DNA of 64,000 nucleotides. It comes from Streptomyces lincolnensis. Lineage in GTDB: Bacteria; Actinomycetota; Actinomycetes; Streptomycetales; Streptomycetaceae. The stretch lies in the NCBI RefSeq assembly GCF_021173675.1, contig NZ_JAIHON010000006.1, forward strand, positions 310,001 through 374,000, in the 5' to 3' direction. The notes beneath the pieces are model-generated. The model was not told where the DNA came from. It made no database searches and was given only the letters and a program-made list of their open reading frames with translations. The translations under genes and the position numbers were made by a program. Below, piece after piece: positions 1 through 8,254 of this stretch; positions within the stretch are counted from its first letter, which is position 1; each line of letters starts with the position of its first letter.

Positions 1-145
1 GGACGCGTTCGGCGACCGACCGTATCGACGCGCGGCCGTCCGCCTGGAGCATCTGGAGGATGTCCTGATCGATGGCGTCGAGCGGACGCGGGGACGGCGG
101 GGGACCGCTGCCGTCCGGGCTCTCGGCCATTTGTTCAGGTGCCAT
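1..145 (-). CDS. bkdR: AsnC/Lrp-family regulator, N-terminal part (probable bkdR)
   Basis: Only the first 48 codons lie in the window; the gene continues off the left edge. The protein begins MAPEQMAESPDG, and after a Pro-rich stretch reads LDAIDQDILQMLQADGRAS, which is the start of the winged-helix domain of Lrp/AsnC regulators. The ATG at 145 is preceded by GGGAGG at a good distance; a second in-frame ATG lies at 130. The gene diverges from the bkd operon, and Lrp-type BkdR proteins are known controllers of branched-chain keto acid dehydrogenase genes, so a role in regulating the neighbouring operon is a strong inference. The symbol rests on this context because the ligand-binding domain is not visible. 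Confidence 0.8.
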   Translation of the reverse strand, partial: MAPEQMAESPDGSGPPPSPRPLDAIDQDILQMLQADGRASIRSVAERV

Positions 146-186
146 GTCCCCCCGCCTCCCTCTCGTGGACGTACTGCGTCCATCAG

Positions 187-216
187 AGGCTGTGGAGAAC
201 CGTTTGTCCACAGCCT
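187..216. promoter_or_regulatory. Perfect inverted repeat holding two opposed DnaA boxes
   Basis: AGGCTGTGGA and TCCACAGCCT form a perfect 10-bp inverted repeat with a 10-bp spacer between bkdR and bkdA. The right arm with its flank contains TTGTCCACA (204-212), the preferred Streptomyces DnaA box. The left arm contains TGTGGAGAA (191-199), which is TTCTCCACA on the other strand, a one-base variant. It may bind DnaA, act as an operator, or simply form a hairpin; the sequence alone does not decide. Confidence 0.55.
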
Positions 217-320
217 GAGGGGGCCTGTAGCCAAAATGTGCCGACGACCGAACAATCGGTAGGTGAGGCGCCTCACACTCGTGACGCGTCCGAAGCCGTC
301 TCCCACGAGGAGGTGCCGTC

Positions 321-1451
321 ATGACGGTCATGGAGCAGCGGGGCGCGTACCGGCCATCGCCGCCGCCCGCCTGGCAGCCCCGTACGGATCCCGCGCCGCT
401 GCTGCCCGATGCCGAGCCGTACCGCGTCCTCGGCACGGAGGCGGCCGCCCAGGCCGACCCCGAGCTGCTGCGCCGCCTGTACGCCCAGCTGGTGCGCGGC
501 CGCCGGTACAACGCGCAGGCCACCGCCCTCACCAAGCAGGGCCGGCTCGCCGTCTACCCCTCCAGCACCGGCCAGGAGGCCTGCGAGGTCGCCGCCGCGC
601 TGGCCCTCGAAGACCGTGACTGGCTCTTCCCCAGCTACCGCGACACCCTCGCGGCCGTCGCCCGAGGCCTCGACCCCGTCCAGGCGCTGACCCTGCTGCG
701 CGGCGACTGGCACACCGGCTACGACCCGCACGAGCACCGTGTGGCGCCCCTGTGCACCCCGCTCGCCACCCAGCTCCCGCACGCCGTGGGCCTCGCGCAC
801 GCCGCCCGTCTCAAGGGCGACGACGTGGTCGCGCTCGCCATCGTCGGCGACGGCGGCACCAGCGAGGGCGACTTCCACGAGGCGCTGAACTTCGCCGCCG
901 TCTGGCAGGCACCGGTCGTCTTCCTCGTCCAGAACAACGGCTTCGCCATCTCCGTCCCGCTCGCCAAGCAGACCGCGGCTCCGTCGCTGGCCCACAAGGC
1001 CGTCGGCTACGGCATGCCCGGCCGCCTGGTCGACGGCAACGACGCGGCCGCCGTGCACGAGGTCCTGACCGCCGCCGTCCGCCACGCGCGCGAGGGCGGC
1101 GGACCGACGCTGGTGGAGGCCGTCACCTACCGCGTCGAGGCCCACACCAACGCCGACGACGCGACCCGCTACCGCGGTGACGCCGAGGTGGAGACCTGGC
1201 GCGGCCACGACCCGATCGCCCTCCTGGAGCACGAGCTGACCGAACGCGGCCTGATCGACGAGGCGGGCATCCGGGCCGCGCGGGACGCCGCCGAGACCAT
1301 GGCCGCCGACCTGCGCGAGCGCATGAACCAGGACCCGGTGCTCGACCCCATGGACCTCTTCGCCCATGTGTACGCCGAGCCCACCCCGCAACTGCGCGAG
1401 CAGCAGGACCAGTTGCGGGCCGAGCTCCAGGCCGAGGGGGAGCAGCGATGA
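321..1451 (+). CDS. bkdA: Branched-chain 2-oxo acid dehydrogenase E1 alpha subunit (operon next to bkdR)
   Basis: This is the thiamine-diphosphate-dependent decarboxylating subunit (alpha chain) of the cytoplasmic complex that converts the 2-oxo acids of Val, Leu and Ile to acyl-CoA. The 376-residue protein carries the ThDP motif GDGGTSEGDF (from residue 176) ending in the NN pair at 205-206, and the alpha-chain signature YRVEAHTNADD. The ATG at 321 follows an ideal AGGAGG ribosome site. Its stop overlaps the bkdB start by 4 bp, giving a tight three-gene operon. In Streptomyces this complex also supplies branched primers for fatty acids and some polyketides (known). The operon next to the Lrp regulator corresponds to bkdA2B2C2 of S. 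coelicolor, from memory. Confidence 0.95.
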   Translation: MTVMEQRGAYRPSPPPAWQPRTDPAPLLPDAEPYRVLGTEAAAQADPELLRRLYAQLVRGRRYNAQATALTKQGRLAVYPSSTGQEACEVAAALALEDRDWLFPSYRDTLAAVARGLDPVQALTLLRGDWHTGYDPHEHRVAPLCTPLATQLPHAVGLAHAARLKGDDVVALAIVGDGGTSEGDFHEALNFAAVWQAPVVFLVQNNGFAISVPLAKQTAAPSLAHKAVGYGMPGRLVDGNDAAAVHEVLTAAVRHAREGGGPTLVEAVTYRVEAHTNADDATRYRGDAEVETWRGHDPIALLEHELTERGLIDEAGIRAARDAAETMAADLRERMNQDPVLDPMDLFAHVYAEPTPQLREQQDQLRAELQAEGEQR

Positions 1452-2452
1452 CCACCGTCGCGCTGAAGCCGGCCACCATGGCGCAGGCCCTCACGCGCGC
1501 GATGCGCGACGCCATGGCCGCCGACCCGAGCGTGCACGTCATGGGCGAGGATGTCGGCACCCTCGGTGGTGTCTTCCGGGTCACCGACGGCCTTGCCAAG
1601 GAGTTCGGCGAGGACCGCTGCACGGACACCCCGCTCGCCGAGGCGGGCATCCTCGGCACGGCCGTCGGCATGGCGATGTACGGCCTCAGGCCGGTCGTGG
1701 AGATGCAGTTCGACGCGTTCGCCTACCCGGCCTTCGAGCAGCTGATCAGCCACGTGGCGAAGATGCGCAACCGCACCCGCGGCGCGATGCCCCTGCCGAT
1801 CACCGTCCGGGTTCCCTACGGCGGCGGCATCGGCGGCGTCGAGCACCACAGCGACTCCTCCGAGGCGTACTACATGGCGACCCCGGGGCTCCATGTCGTC
1901 ACGCCCGCGACCGTCGCCGACGCCTACGGCCTGCTGCGCGCCGCCATCGCCTCCGACGACCCGGTCGTCTTCCTCGAACCCAAGCGGCTGTACTGGTCGA
2001 AGGACTCCTGGAACCCGGACGAGCCGGCGACCGTTGAACCCATAGGCCGCGCGGTGGTGCGGCGCTCGGGCCGGAGCGCCACGCTCATCACGTACGGACC
2101 GTCCGTGCCCGTCTGCCTCGAAGCCGCCGAGGCGGCGCGGGAGGAGGGCTGGGACCTCGAAGTCGTCGACCTGCGTTCCCTGGTGCCGTTCGACGACGAC
2201 ACGGTCGCCGCCTCGGTACGGCGGACCGGGCGAGCGGTCGTCGTGCACGAGTCGGGCGGGTTCGGCGGACCGGGCGGGGAGATCGCGGCCCGGGTCACGG
2301 AGCGCTGCTTCCACCACCTGGAGGCGCCGGTGCTGCGCGTGGCCGGGTTCGACATCCCCTATCCGCCGCCGATGCTGGAGCGTCACCACCTGCCCGGCGT
2401 GGACCGGATCCTGGACGCCGTGGGGCGTCTTCAGTGGGAGGCGGAGAGCTGA
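1448..2452 (+). CDS. bkdB: Branched-chain 2-oxo acid dehydrogenase E1 beta subunit
   Basis: Beta chain of the E1 heterotetramer. The 334-residue protein shows the transketolase pyrimidine-binding half (MGEDVGTLGGVFRVTDGL, the conserved E in AEAGILGTAVG) and the C-terminal transketolase domain. The latter has VVHESGGFGGPG and ITERCF-like motifs (here VTERCFHHLEAPVLRVAG). Its ATG overlaps the bkdA stop and its TGA overlaps the bkdC ATG, so all three subunits are translationally coupled. Its closest relative in the window is the second bkdB at 19591, with conserved blocks throughout; the two are clearly ancient paralogues rather than a recent duplication. Confidence 0.95.
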   Translation: MTTVALKPATMAQALTRAMRDAMAADPSVHVMGEDVGTLGGVFRVTDGLAKEFGEDRCTDTPLAEAGILGTAVGMAMYGLRPVVEMQFDAFAYPAFEQLISHVAKMRNRTRGAMPLPITVRVPYGGGIGGVEHHSDSSEAYYMATPGLHVVTPATVADAYGLLRAAIASDDPVVFLEPKRLYWSKDSWNPDEPATVEPIGRAVVRRSGRSATLITYGPSVPVCLEAAEAAREEGWDLEVVDLRSLVPFDDDTVAASVRRTGRAVVVHESGGFGGPGGEIAARVTERCFHHLEAPVLRVAGFDIPYPPPMLERHHLPGVDRILDAVGRLQWEAES

Positions 2453-3861
2453 TGGCCCAGGTGCTGGAGTTCAGGCTGCCGGATCTCGGCGAGGGCCTGA
2501 CCGAGGCGGAGATCGTCCGCTGGCTGGTGGAGGTCGGTGACGTCGTCACCGTCGACCAGCCGGTCGTCGAGGTCGAGACGGCCAAGGCGATGGTCGAGGT
2601 CCCCTGCCCCTACGGCGGCGTGGTCACCGCCCGCTACGGCGAGGAGGGCACGGAGCTTCCGGTGGGGGCGCCGCTGATCACCGTCGCGGTGGGAGCGCCG
2701 GCCTCCGGCGAGGACACCGGGAACGGCGAGAGCAAGGGCTCGGGCAACGTCCTTGTCGGGTACGGCACTTCGGAGGCACCGGCGCGCAGGAGGCGGGTGC
2801 GGCCGGGGCAGCGGGTGCCCGCGGGGACGCACGGGACGCAGGGGGTGCCCGGAGTGTCCGGGCGCGCGTCCTCGGCTCCCGCGACTCCTGCGGCTTCCAC
2901 AGCACCTGCGGCTTCCACGACTCCTGCGCCTGCTGTCGCCCTCGCGGCTCCCGAGGCGGCCGAGGGTCCCGTTCCCGTGATCTCCCCGCTGGTGCGCCGG
3001 CTGGCCCGTGAGAACGGCCTCGACCTGAGGGAACTCACCGGCTCCGGGCCCGACGGGCTGATCCTGCGGGCGGACGTCGAGTACGCGCTGCGGGCCGCCG
3101 CCACGCCGGTCCGGGCCACCGCACCCGCCACACCCGCCGAACCGGCGGTGGTCACGACACCGGCTGCCCCCGAAGGCACCCGTATCCCCCTCAAGGGAGT
3201 CCGCGGGGCCGTAGCCGACAAGCTCTCCCGCAGCCGGCGCGAGATCCCGGAGGCCACCTGCTGGGTGGACGCCGACGCGACGGAACTCATGCGGGCGCGG
3301 ACGGCGATGAACACCGCCGGTGGACCGAAGATCTCCCTGATCGCCCTCCTGGCCCGGATCTGCACCGCGGCCCTGGCCCGCTTCCCCGAGCTCAACTCCA
3401 CGGTGGACACGGAGGCCAGGGAGATCGTCCGGCTCGACCGGGTGCACCTCGGCTTCGCCGCGCAGACCGAACGGGGCTTGGTGGTCCCGGTCGTGAAGGA
3501 CGCCCACGCGCGGGACGCGGAGTCGCTGAGCGCGGAGTTCGCCCGGCTCACCGAGGCGGCCCGCACAGGCACCCTCACCCCCGCGGAACTCACCGGCGGC
3601 ACCTTCACGTTGAACAACTACGGCGTGTTCGGCGTCGATGGCTCCACGCCGATCATCAACCACCCCGAGGCGGCCATGCTCGGCGTCGGCCGTATCGTCC
3701 CCAAGCCGTGGGTGCACGAGGGCGAGCTCGCCGTACGGCAGGTCGTCCAGCTCTCGCTCACCTTCGATCACCGGGTGTGCGACGGCGGCACCGCGGGCGG
3801 CTTCCTGCGGTACGTGGCGGACTGCGTGGAACAGCCGGCGGTCCTGCTGCGCTCCCTGTGA
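2452..3861 (+). CDS. bkdC: Dihydrolipoamide acyltransferase (E2) of branched-chain 2-oxo acid dehydrogenase
   Basis: E2 core of the complex; it takes the acyl group from E1 onto lipoate and passes it to CoA. The 469 residues run in order: one lipoyl domain with the lysine at K45 in VETAKAM, a Gly/Arg/Pro-Ala-rich linker, the peripheral-subunit-binding domain near residues 180-215 (ISPLVRRLARENGLDL), a second linker, and the catalytic domain ending in FDHRVCDGG, with His440 and Asp444 as catalytic residues. I chose the ATG at 2452, which overlaps the bkdB stop; an in-frame GTG at 2434 lies inside bkdB and is less likely. No E3 gene is nearby, so a dihydrolipoamide dehydrogenase from elsewhere must complete the complex. 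Confidence 0.94.
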   Translation: MAQVLEFRLPDLGEGLTEAEIVRWLVEVGDVVTVDQPVVEVETAKAMVEVPCPYGGVVTARYGEEGTELPVGAPLITVAVGAPASGEDTGNGESKGSGNVLVGYGTSEAPARRRRVRPGQRVPAGTHGTQGVPGVSGRASSAPATPAASTAPAASTTPAPAVALAAPEAAEGPVPVISPLVRRLARENGLDLRELTGSGPDGLILRADVEYALRAAATPVRATAPATPAEPAVVTTPAAPEGTRIPLKGVRGAVADKLSRSRREIPEATCWVDADATELMRARTAMNTAGGPKISLIALLARICTAALARFPELNSTVDTEAREIVRLDRVHLGFAAQTERGLVVPVVKDAHARDAESLSAEFARLTEAARTGTLTPAELTGGTFTLNNYGVFGVDGSTPIINHPEAAMLGVGRIVPKPWVHEGELAVRQVVQLSLTFDHRVCDGGTAGGFLRYVADCVEQPAVLLRSL

Positions 3862-3942
3862 CACCGGCCCGCACCCCCGGCGCCGCGAACGCACCGGCTC
3901 CCCCGCGTTCCCTGTGATCGCGTCGGCACGCATACTCGGGGG

Positions 3943-4905
3943 GTGACCGCATACGACGCCGTCGTCCTCGCCGGAGGTGCCGCCCGGCGGCTCGGCGGTG
4001 CGGACAAACCCGGGGTGCGGGTGGGCGGACGGGCGCTGCTGGACCGGGTGCTGGCCGCCTGCGCCGACGCGCGCACCACCGTCGTGGTCGCCGACCCCCG
4101 GCCCACCGCCCGGCCGGTGATCTGGGCGCGCGAGGACCCTCCGGGCGGCGGGCCGGTGGCCGCTCTCGACGCGGGCCTCGGGCACACCACGGCGGACCAC
4201 CTCGTCGTCCTCTCCGCCGACCTGCCGTTCCTGACCGGGGCGACAGTGGAGCTGCTGCTGATCACCCTGCGCGCGAGCGGCGCCGACGGCGTCCTCCTCA
4301 CCGACGCCGAGGGCCGCGACCAGCCGCTGGTGGCCGCCTACCGCGCGCCTGCGCTGCGCCGCGCGCTGGCCGGGCTCGCCGCGGAGCACGACGGGCGGGG
4401 GCGCCTCGCCGGTCTGCCCCTGCGCCGCCTCACCGCCGGGCTCGGACTGACCCGGGTGTCCGACCCCGTCGCGTCCTTCGACTGCGACACCTGGGACGAC
4501 ATCGCCACCGCCAGGGCACGGATCAGGGAGCATGGGCACGTGTTGGATGAATGGATTTCCGCAGTCAAGGATGAGCTGGGCATCGACCTCGACGTCGACA
4601 CCAATGCGCTGCTCGATCTGGCCCGCGACGCCGCCCACGGCGTGGCCAGGCCCGCGGCACCGCTGACCACCTTCCTCGTCGGCTACGCGGCGGCCCGGGC
4701 CGGGGGAGGCCCGGAGGCGGTGGCCGAGGCGTCCCGCAAGGCCGCCGCGCTCGCCCTGCGCTGGGCGGACGAAAAGGCGGACGAAAAGGCGGGCGAGAAC
4801 ATGGACGGGGAAGCGGGCGGGGAAGCGGGCGGCAGTGCCGCCGAGCCCGACGCTGCCCCCGCCCCCGCCCCCGCCCCGCCCCACGCCGCCCCGGACGCCG
4901 GATGA
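3943..4905 (+). CDS. MobA-like molybdenum cofactor nucleotidyltransferase fused to DUF6457
   Basis: The N-terminal part (about residues 1-190) is an NTP-transferase domain: VVLAGGAARRLGGADKP is the nucleotide-binding loop, and LSADLPFL carries the metal-binding Asp as in MobA. MobA adds GMP to molybdopterin; the next gene, moeA, supports a Mo-cofactor role. From about residue 195 a second domain begins (LDEWISAVKDELGI), matching the small helical DUF6457 domain, and a low-complexity acidic/Pro-Ala tail follows. The GTG start at 3943 is used because upstream sequence is non-coding. The stop overlaps moeA's ATG by 4 bp. The substrate could be another nucleotide conjugate, but the neighbour argues for molybdopterin. 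Confidence 0.85.
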   Translation: MTAYDAVVLAGGAARRLGGADKPGVRVGGRALLDRVLAACADARTTVVVADPRPTARPVIWAREDPPGGGPVAALDAGLGHTTADHLVVLSADLPFLTGATVELLLITLRASGADGVLLTDAEGRDQPLVAAYRAPALRRALAGLAAEHDGRGRLAGLPLRRLTAGLGLTRVSDPVASFDCDTWDDIATARARIREHGHVLDEWISAVKDELGIDLDVDTNALLDLARDAAHGVARPAAPLTTFLVGYAAARAGGGPEAVAEASRKAAALALRWADEKADEKAGENMDGEAGGEAGGSAAEPDAAPAPAPAPPHAAPDAG

Positions 4906-6278
4906 CCGCCCGAGCGACCCGGACCGGCGAAGACGCCGAGGATGCCGAGGATGCCGAGGACTTCGACGTCGAGGAGGTGCTCGCCCTGGTGAAGGAGGAC
5001 GACGGCCGCTCCCCCGGCGACCACCACGTGCCCGCGCCCACCCCGCAGCGCGGCTCCTCCGAGCCGGAACACCGGCACAGGGCCACTCCCTGGCCCGAGG
5101 CCCGCGCGATCGCCGCCCGTGCCGCCCGTTCCGGCACCCGCCGCTCCCCCGTCTCCGTGCGGCTCGACGACGCCCTCGGCCTCACCCTGGCCGCCCCCCT
5201 CCCCGCCCTCACCGACCTGCCCTCCTTCGACACCTCCGCGATGGACGGCTGGGCCCTCGCCGGGCCCGGCCCCTGGGGCGTACGGGAGGAAGGCGTCCTC
5301 GCCGGGCACGCCGAGCCCGAACCCCTCGCTGACGGCGAGGCCGTCCGGATCGCCACCGGCGCCCGTATCCCGCAGGACACCACCGCCGTACTGCGCAGCG
5401 AGCACGGCCGCTCCGACGACAAGGGCCGGCTGCACGCGACCCGGGAGGTTGTCACCGGCCAGGACATCCGCCCGCGCGGCCAGGAGTGCCGCAGTGGCGA
5501 CCATCTCCTGCCGGCCGGCACCTTCGTGACCCCGGCCGTGCTCGGTCTCGCCGCGGCGGCCGGATACGACACGCTCGCCGCCGTACCGCGCCCCCGGGCC
5601 GAAGTCCTTGTCCTCGGCGACGAGTTGCTCACCGAGGGCACTCCGCACGACGGTCTGATCCGCGACGCGCTCGGCCCGATGCTCCCGCCCTGGCTGCGGG
5701 CGCTGGGCGCCGAGGTCATCGCCGTACGGCGACTCGGTGACGACGCGGACGCGCTGCACAAGGCGATCACCGGTTCCGGGGCCGACCTGATCGTCACCAC
5801 CGGTGGTACCGCCGGGGGCCCCGTCGACCACGTCCATCCGATCCTGCGCCGCATCGGCGCCGAACTCCTTGTCGACGGCGTCAAGGTGCGCCCCGGCCAC
5901 CCCATGCTGCTGGCCCGCACCAAGGAGAACCAGCACCTCGTCGGGCTGCCCGGCAACCCGCTGGCGGCCGTCTCCGGGCTGCTCACGCTCGCCGAGCCGC
6001 TGCTGCGGACGCTGGCGGCGCACCCCGCGCCGGAGCCGTACACCCTGCCGTTGCGGGACGAGGCGCACGGGCATCCGTACGACACCCGGCTCATCCCGGT
6101 GGTGCTGCGCGGTGACCGGGCGGTGCCGTTGCACTACAACGGTCCGGCGATGCTGCGGGGCATCGCGGCGGCGGACGCCCTGGCCGTCGTACCACCGGGC
6201 GGCGCGAGGGCCGGACAGGAGACGGAGCTGCTCGACCTGCCCTGGGCGAGTGGCGGAATCGGGGTGTGTTTCACGTGA
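4902..6278 (+). CDS. moeA: Molybdopterin molybdenumtransferase MoeA with acidic N-terminal extension
   Basis: MoeA inserts molybdate into adenylylated molybdopterin in the cytoplasm. Diagnostic blocks are SFDTSAMDGWAL (substrate loop), the nucleotide-binding stretch VTTGGTAGGPVDH, and LPGNPLAAV near the C-terminus. The 458 residues include about 65 extra at the N-terminus, starting with a repeated acidic unit (EDAEDAEDAED, three GCCGAGGAT repeats in the DNA) and a Pro/His-rich linker; these are not part of the usual fold. It is translationally coupled to the upstream MobA-like gene. The last codons overlap the start of the K+-channel gene, and a perfect parS palindrome spans that junction. 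Confidence 0.93.
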   Translation: MTARATRTGEDAEDAEDAEDFDVEEVLALVKEDDGRSPGDHHVPAPTPQRGSSEPEHRHRATPWPEARAIAARAARSGTRRSPVSVRLDDALGLTLAAPLPALTDLPSFDTSAMDGWALAGPGPWGVREEGVLAGHAEPEPLADGEAVRIATGARIPQDTTAVLRSEHGRSDDKGRLHATREVVTGQDIRPRGQECRSGDHLLPAGTFVTPAVLGLAAAAGYDTLAAVPRPRAEVLVLGDELLTEGTPHDGLIRDALGPMLPPWLRALGAEVIAVRRLGDDADALHKAITGSGADLIVTTGGTAGGPVDHVHPILRRIGAELLVDGVKVRPGHPMLLARTKENQHLVGLPGNPLAAVSGLLTLAEPLLRTLAAHPAPEPYTLPLRDEAHGHPYDTRLIPVVLRGDRAVPLHYNGPAMLRGIAAADALAVVPPGGARAGQETELLDLPWASGGIGVCFT

Positions 6279-7372
6279 AACTTCCGGGCCAGGACGCGAT
6301 CGCCCGCCAGGCGGACGAGCATCTCGTGACCCACCGGGTGAAGCTGCCGAGGAAGGTGGTGGAGCATCCCTTCCGCCAGGTGGCCAAACGGGTCCTGATG
6401 GCGCTGCTGGTCCTCGTGACGACCGCGCTGCTCGTCTACGTCGACCGGGACGGCTACAACGACAACTCCGACGGTTCGGTCGACTTCCTGGACGCCTGGT
6501 ACTACGCGACCGTCACCCTCTCCACCACCGGATACGGCGACATCACCCCGGTCAGCGACGCCGCCCGGTTCACCAACATCTTCGTCATCACGCCGCTGCG
6601 GGTGCTGTTCCTGATCATCCTGGTCGGCACCACGCTGGAGGTCCTCACGGAACGCACCCGGGAGGAATGGCGGCTCAACCGCTGGAGGTCCACCTTGCGC
6701 GACCACACCGTCGTCGTCGGCTTCGGCACCAAGGGGCGGTCGGCGATCCAGACCGTCTGTGCGACGGGACTGAAGAAGGAGCAGGTCGTCGTGGTCGACC
6801 CCAGCTCCAAGGTGATCGACGCGGCGACGGCCGACGGCTACGCGGGCATCGTCGGCGACGCGACCCGCAGCGAGGTGCTGAAGCGGGCCGAGGTGCACAA
6901 GGCGCGGAAGATCATCATCGCGACCCAGCGCGACGACACGGCCGTCCTGGTGACCCTGACCGCCCGGCAGCTCAACAAGGGCGCCAAGATCGTGGCCGCG
7001 GTGCGCGAGGAGGAGAACGCGCCGCTGCTGAAGCAGTCCGGCGCCGACGCCGTCATCACCAGCGCCAGCGCGGCCGGCCGGCTGCTCGGTCTGTCGGTGC
7101 TCAGCCCCGCGGCCGGCATGGTGATGGAGGACCTCATCCAGCAGGGCAGCGGCCTCGACATCGTCGAACGGCCGGTCATAAAGGCCGAGGTGGGCAGGAG
7201 CCCGCGGGAGACGGACGACCTCGTGGTCAGCGTCGTACGCGGCCACCGGGTGCTCGGCTACGACGATCCGGCCGTCGGAACACTGGAGTTGACGGACCGG
7301 CTGATCACGATCGTGCGGGCGACGCCGGGTACGCAGATCGCACCCGACGTCCGCCCGCTGCCCCACAGCTGA
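6266..7372 (+). CDS. Two-TM potassium channel with cytoplasmic TrkA-N (RCK) domain
   Basis: A K+-selective channel subunit for the plasma membrane. TM1 spans about residues 43-59, the pore helix carries the selectivity filter TTGYGD (87-92), and TM2 lies around 103-123. An RCK/TrkA-N Rossmann domain follows, beginning VVVGFGTKGRS, with a TrkA-C-like C-terminal part. At 368 residues the MthK-like layout is complete. The GTG at 6266 gives MFHVKLPGQD; another GTG at 6275 is possible. The gene overlaps moeA by 13 bp, and the first codons lie within a parS site, which constrains the N-terminal FHVK residues. It is probably tetrameric and gated by a cytoplasmic ligand (family knowledge). Confidence 0.92.
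   Translation: MFHVKLPGQDAIARQADEHLVTHRVKLPRKVVEHPFRQVAKRVLMALLVLVTTALLVYVDRDGYNDNSDGSVDFLDAWYYATVTLSTTGYGDITPVSDAARFTNIFVITPLRVLFLIILVGTTLEVLTERTREEWRLNRWRSTLRDHTVVVGFGTKGRSAIQTVCATGLKKEQVVVVDPSSKVIDAATADGYAGIVGDATRSEVLKRAEVHKARKIIIATQRDDTAVLVTLTARQLNKGAKIVAAVREEENAPLLKQSGADAVITSASAAGRLLGLSVLSPAAGMVMEDLIQQGSGLDIVERPVIKAEVGRSPRETDDLVVSVVRGHRVLGYDDPAVGTLELTDRLITIVRATPGTQIAPDVRPLPHS
6268..6281. promoter_or_regulatory. parS centromere-like ParB binding site (perfect 14-bp palindrome)
   Basis: GTTTCACGTGAAAC is the exact ParB/Spo0J recognition core known from Bacillus and Streptomyces, with TG before and T after (TGTTTCACGTGAAACT). It sits across the moeA stop and the channel gene's first codons. 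Streptomyces chromosomes carry a set of parS sites clustered around oriC, and this locus fits that position. Confidence 0.9.
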
Positions 7373-7388
7373 GCCGTCGTCGTACAGC

Positions 7389-7403
7389 AGCCGTCGTACG
7401 GCT
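7389..7403. terminator. Short hairpin between convergent genes
   Basis: AGCCGT-CGT-ACGGCT lies in the 33-bp gap between the channel gene and the oppositely oriented ABC permease gene. The stem is only 6 bp, so it is a weak candidate for a shared terminator. Confidence 0.35.
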
Positions 7404-7405
7404 GA

Positions 7406-8254
7406 TCACTTGCGGTTGTACAGCCGCATGGTGATCGGCCCGAAGACGGCCATGAACAGTCCTGCCCACCCCAGCGACCAGGCGATCTCGTCGGCCGGCC
7501 AGTCGCCCGCCATCAACTCGCGGACGGCGGAGGACAGATGGGTGATCGGGCTGTTGTTGACGAAGGCCTGGAGCCAGCCCGGCATGGTCTTCGGGTCGAC
7601 GAAGATGTTGGACAGGAAGGTCAGCGGGAACATCACCATCATGCTGACGCCCATGACCGACTTCTCGGTGCGCAGCAGCAGACCGAACATCGTCCAGATC
7701 CACGAGAACGCGAACGAGAACGCGACCAGCAGGACGATCCCGGCGAGCACGCCGCCGACCCCGCCGTCCGGGCGGTAGCCCAGGATCAGGCCGACGGTGA
7801 GCATCACGACGGAGGCGATCGTGTAGCGCAGGGCGTCGCCCAGCAGATAGCCGACCATGGTCGACGGCCGCCAGATCGGCAGCGAGCGGAAGCGGTCGAA
7901 GACGCCCTTCTCGATGTCGGTGTTCACCGAGATGCCGGTGTACATCGTGATCATCACGACCGACATCACCATGATGCCCGGCAGCAGGAACTGGATGTAC
8001 TCCTTCGGGGAGCCGGCCAGGGCGCCCCCGAACAGGTACGTGTACATCAGCACCATCATGATCGGGAACGCCGTGACGTCGAAGAGCTGCTCCGGCACGT
8101 GTTTGATCTTGAGGATGGCCCGCCAGCCGAAGGTCAGCGAGGCCGACAGCGCGCTGGGGCGCGGCGGCCGCTCCCCGGAGACGAGCAGCGCGGCCAGCGA
8201 CTCGGCGCTGACGGGGGCCAGCTCCTTGTTCTCGGTCTGTGTCGCGGTGCTCAT
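7406..8254 (-). CDS. ABC-2 type exporter permease (DrrB-like)
   Basis: This 282-residue integral membrane protein has about six hydrophobic spans after a cytoplasmic N-terminus. FPIMMVLMYTYLFGGALAG and the following IQFLLPGIMVMSVVMIT are typical of the ABC2_membrane family that exports drugs or lipids together with DrrA-type ATPases. Its ATG overlaps the end of the upstream ATPase gene by 4 bp, so the two are one transporter operon. By analogy with the daunorubicin exporter DrrAB the cargo may be a hydrophobic metabolite, but nothing in the sequence identifies it. Confidence 0.92.
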   Translation of the reverse strand: MSTATQTENKELAPVSAESLAALLVSGERPPRPSALSASLTFGWRAILKIKHVPEQLFDVTAFPIMMVLMYTYLFGGALAGSPKEYIQFLLPGIMVMSVVMITMYTGISVNTDIEKGVFDRFRSLPIWRPSTMVGYLLGDALRYTIASVVMLTVGLILGYRPDGGVGGVLAGIVLLVAFSFAFSWIWTMFGLLLRTEKSVMGVSMMVMFPLTFLSNIFVDPKTMPGWLQAFVNNSPITHLSSAVRELMAGDWPADEIAWSLGWAGLFMAVFGPITMRLYNRK

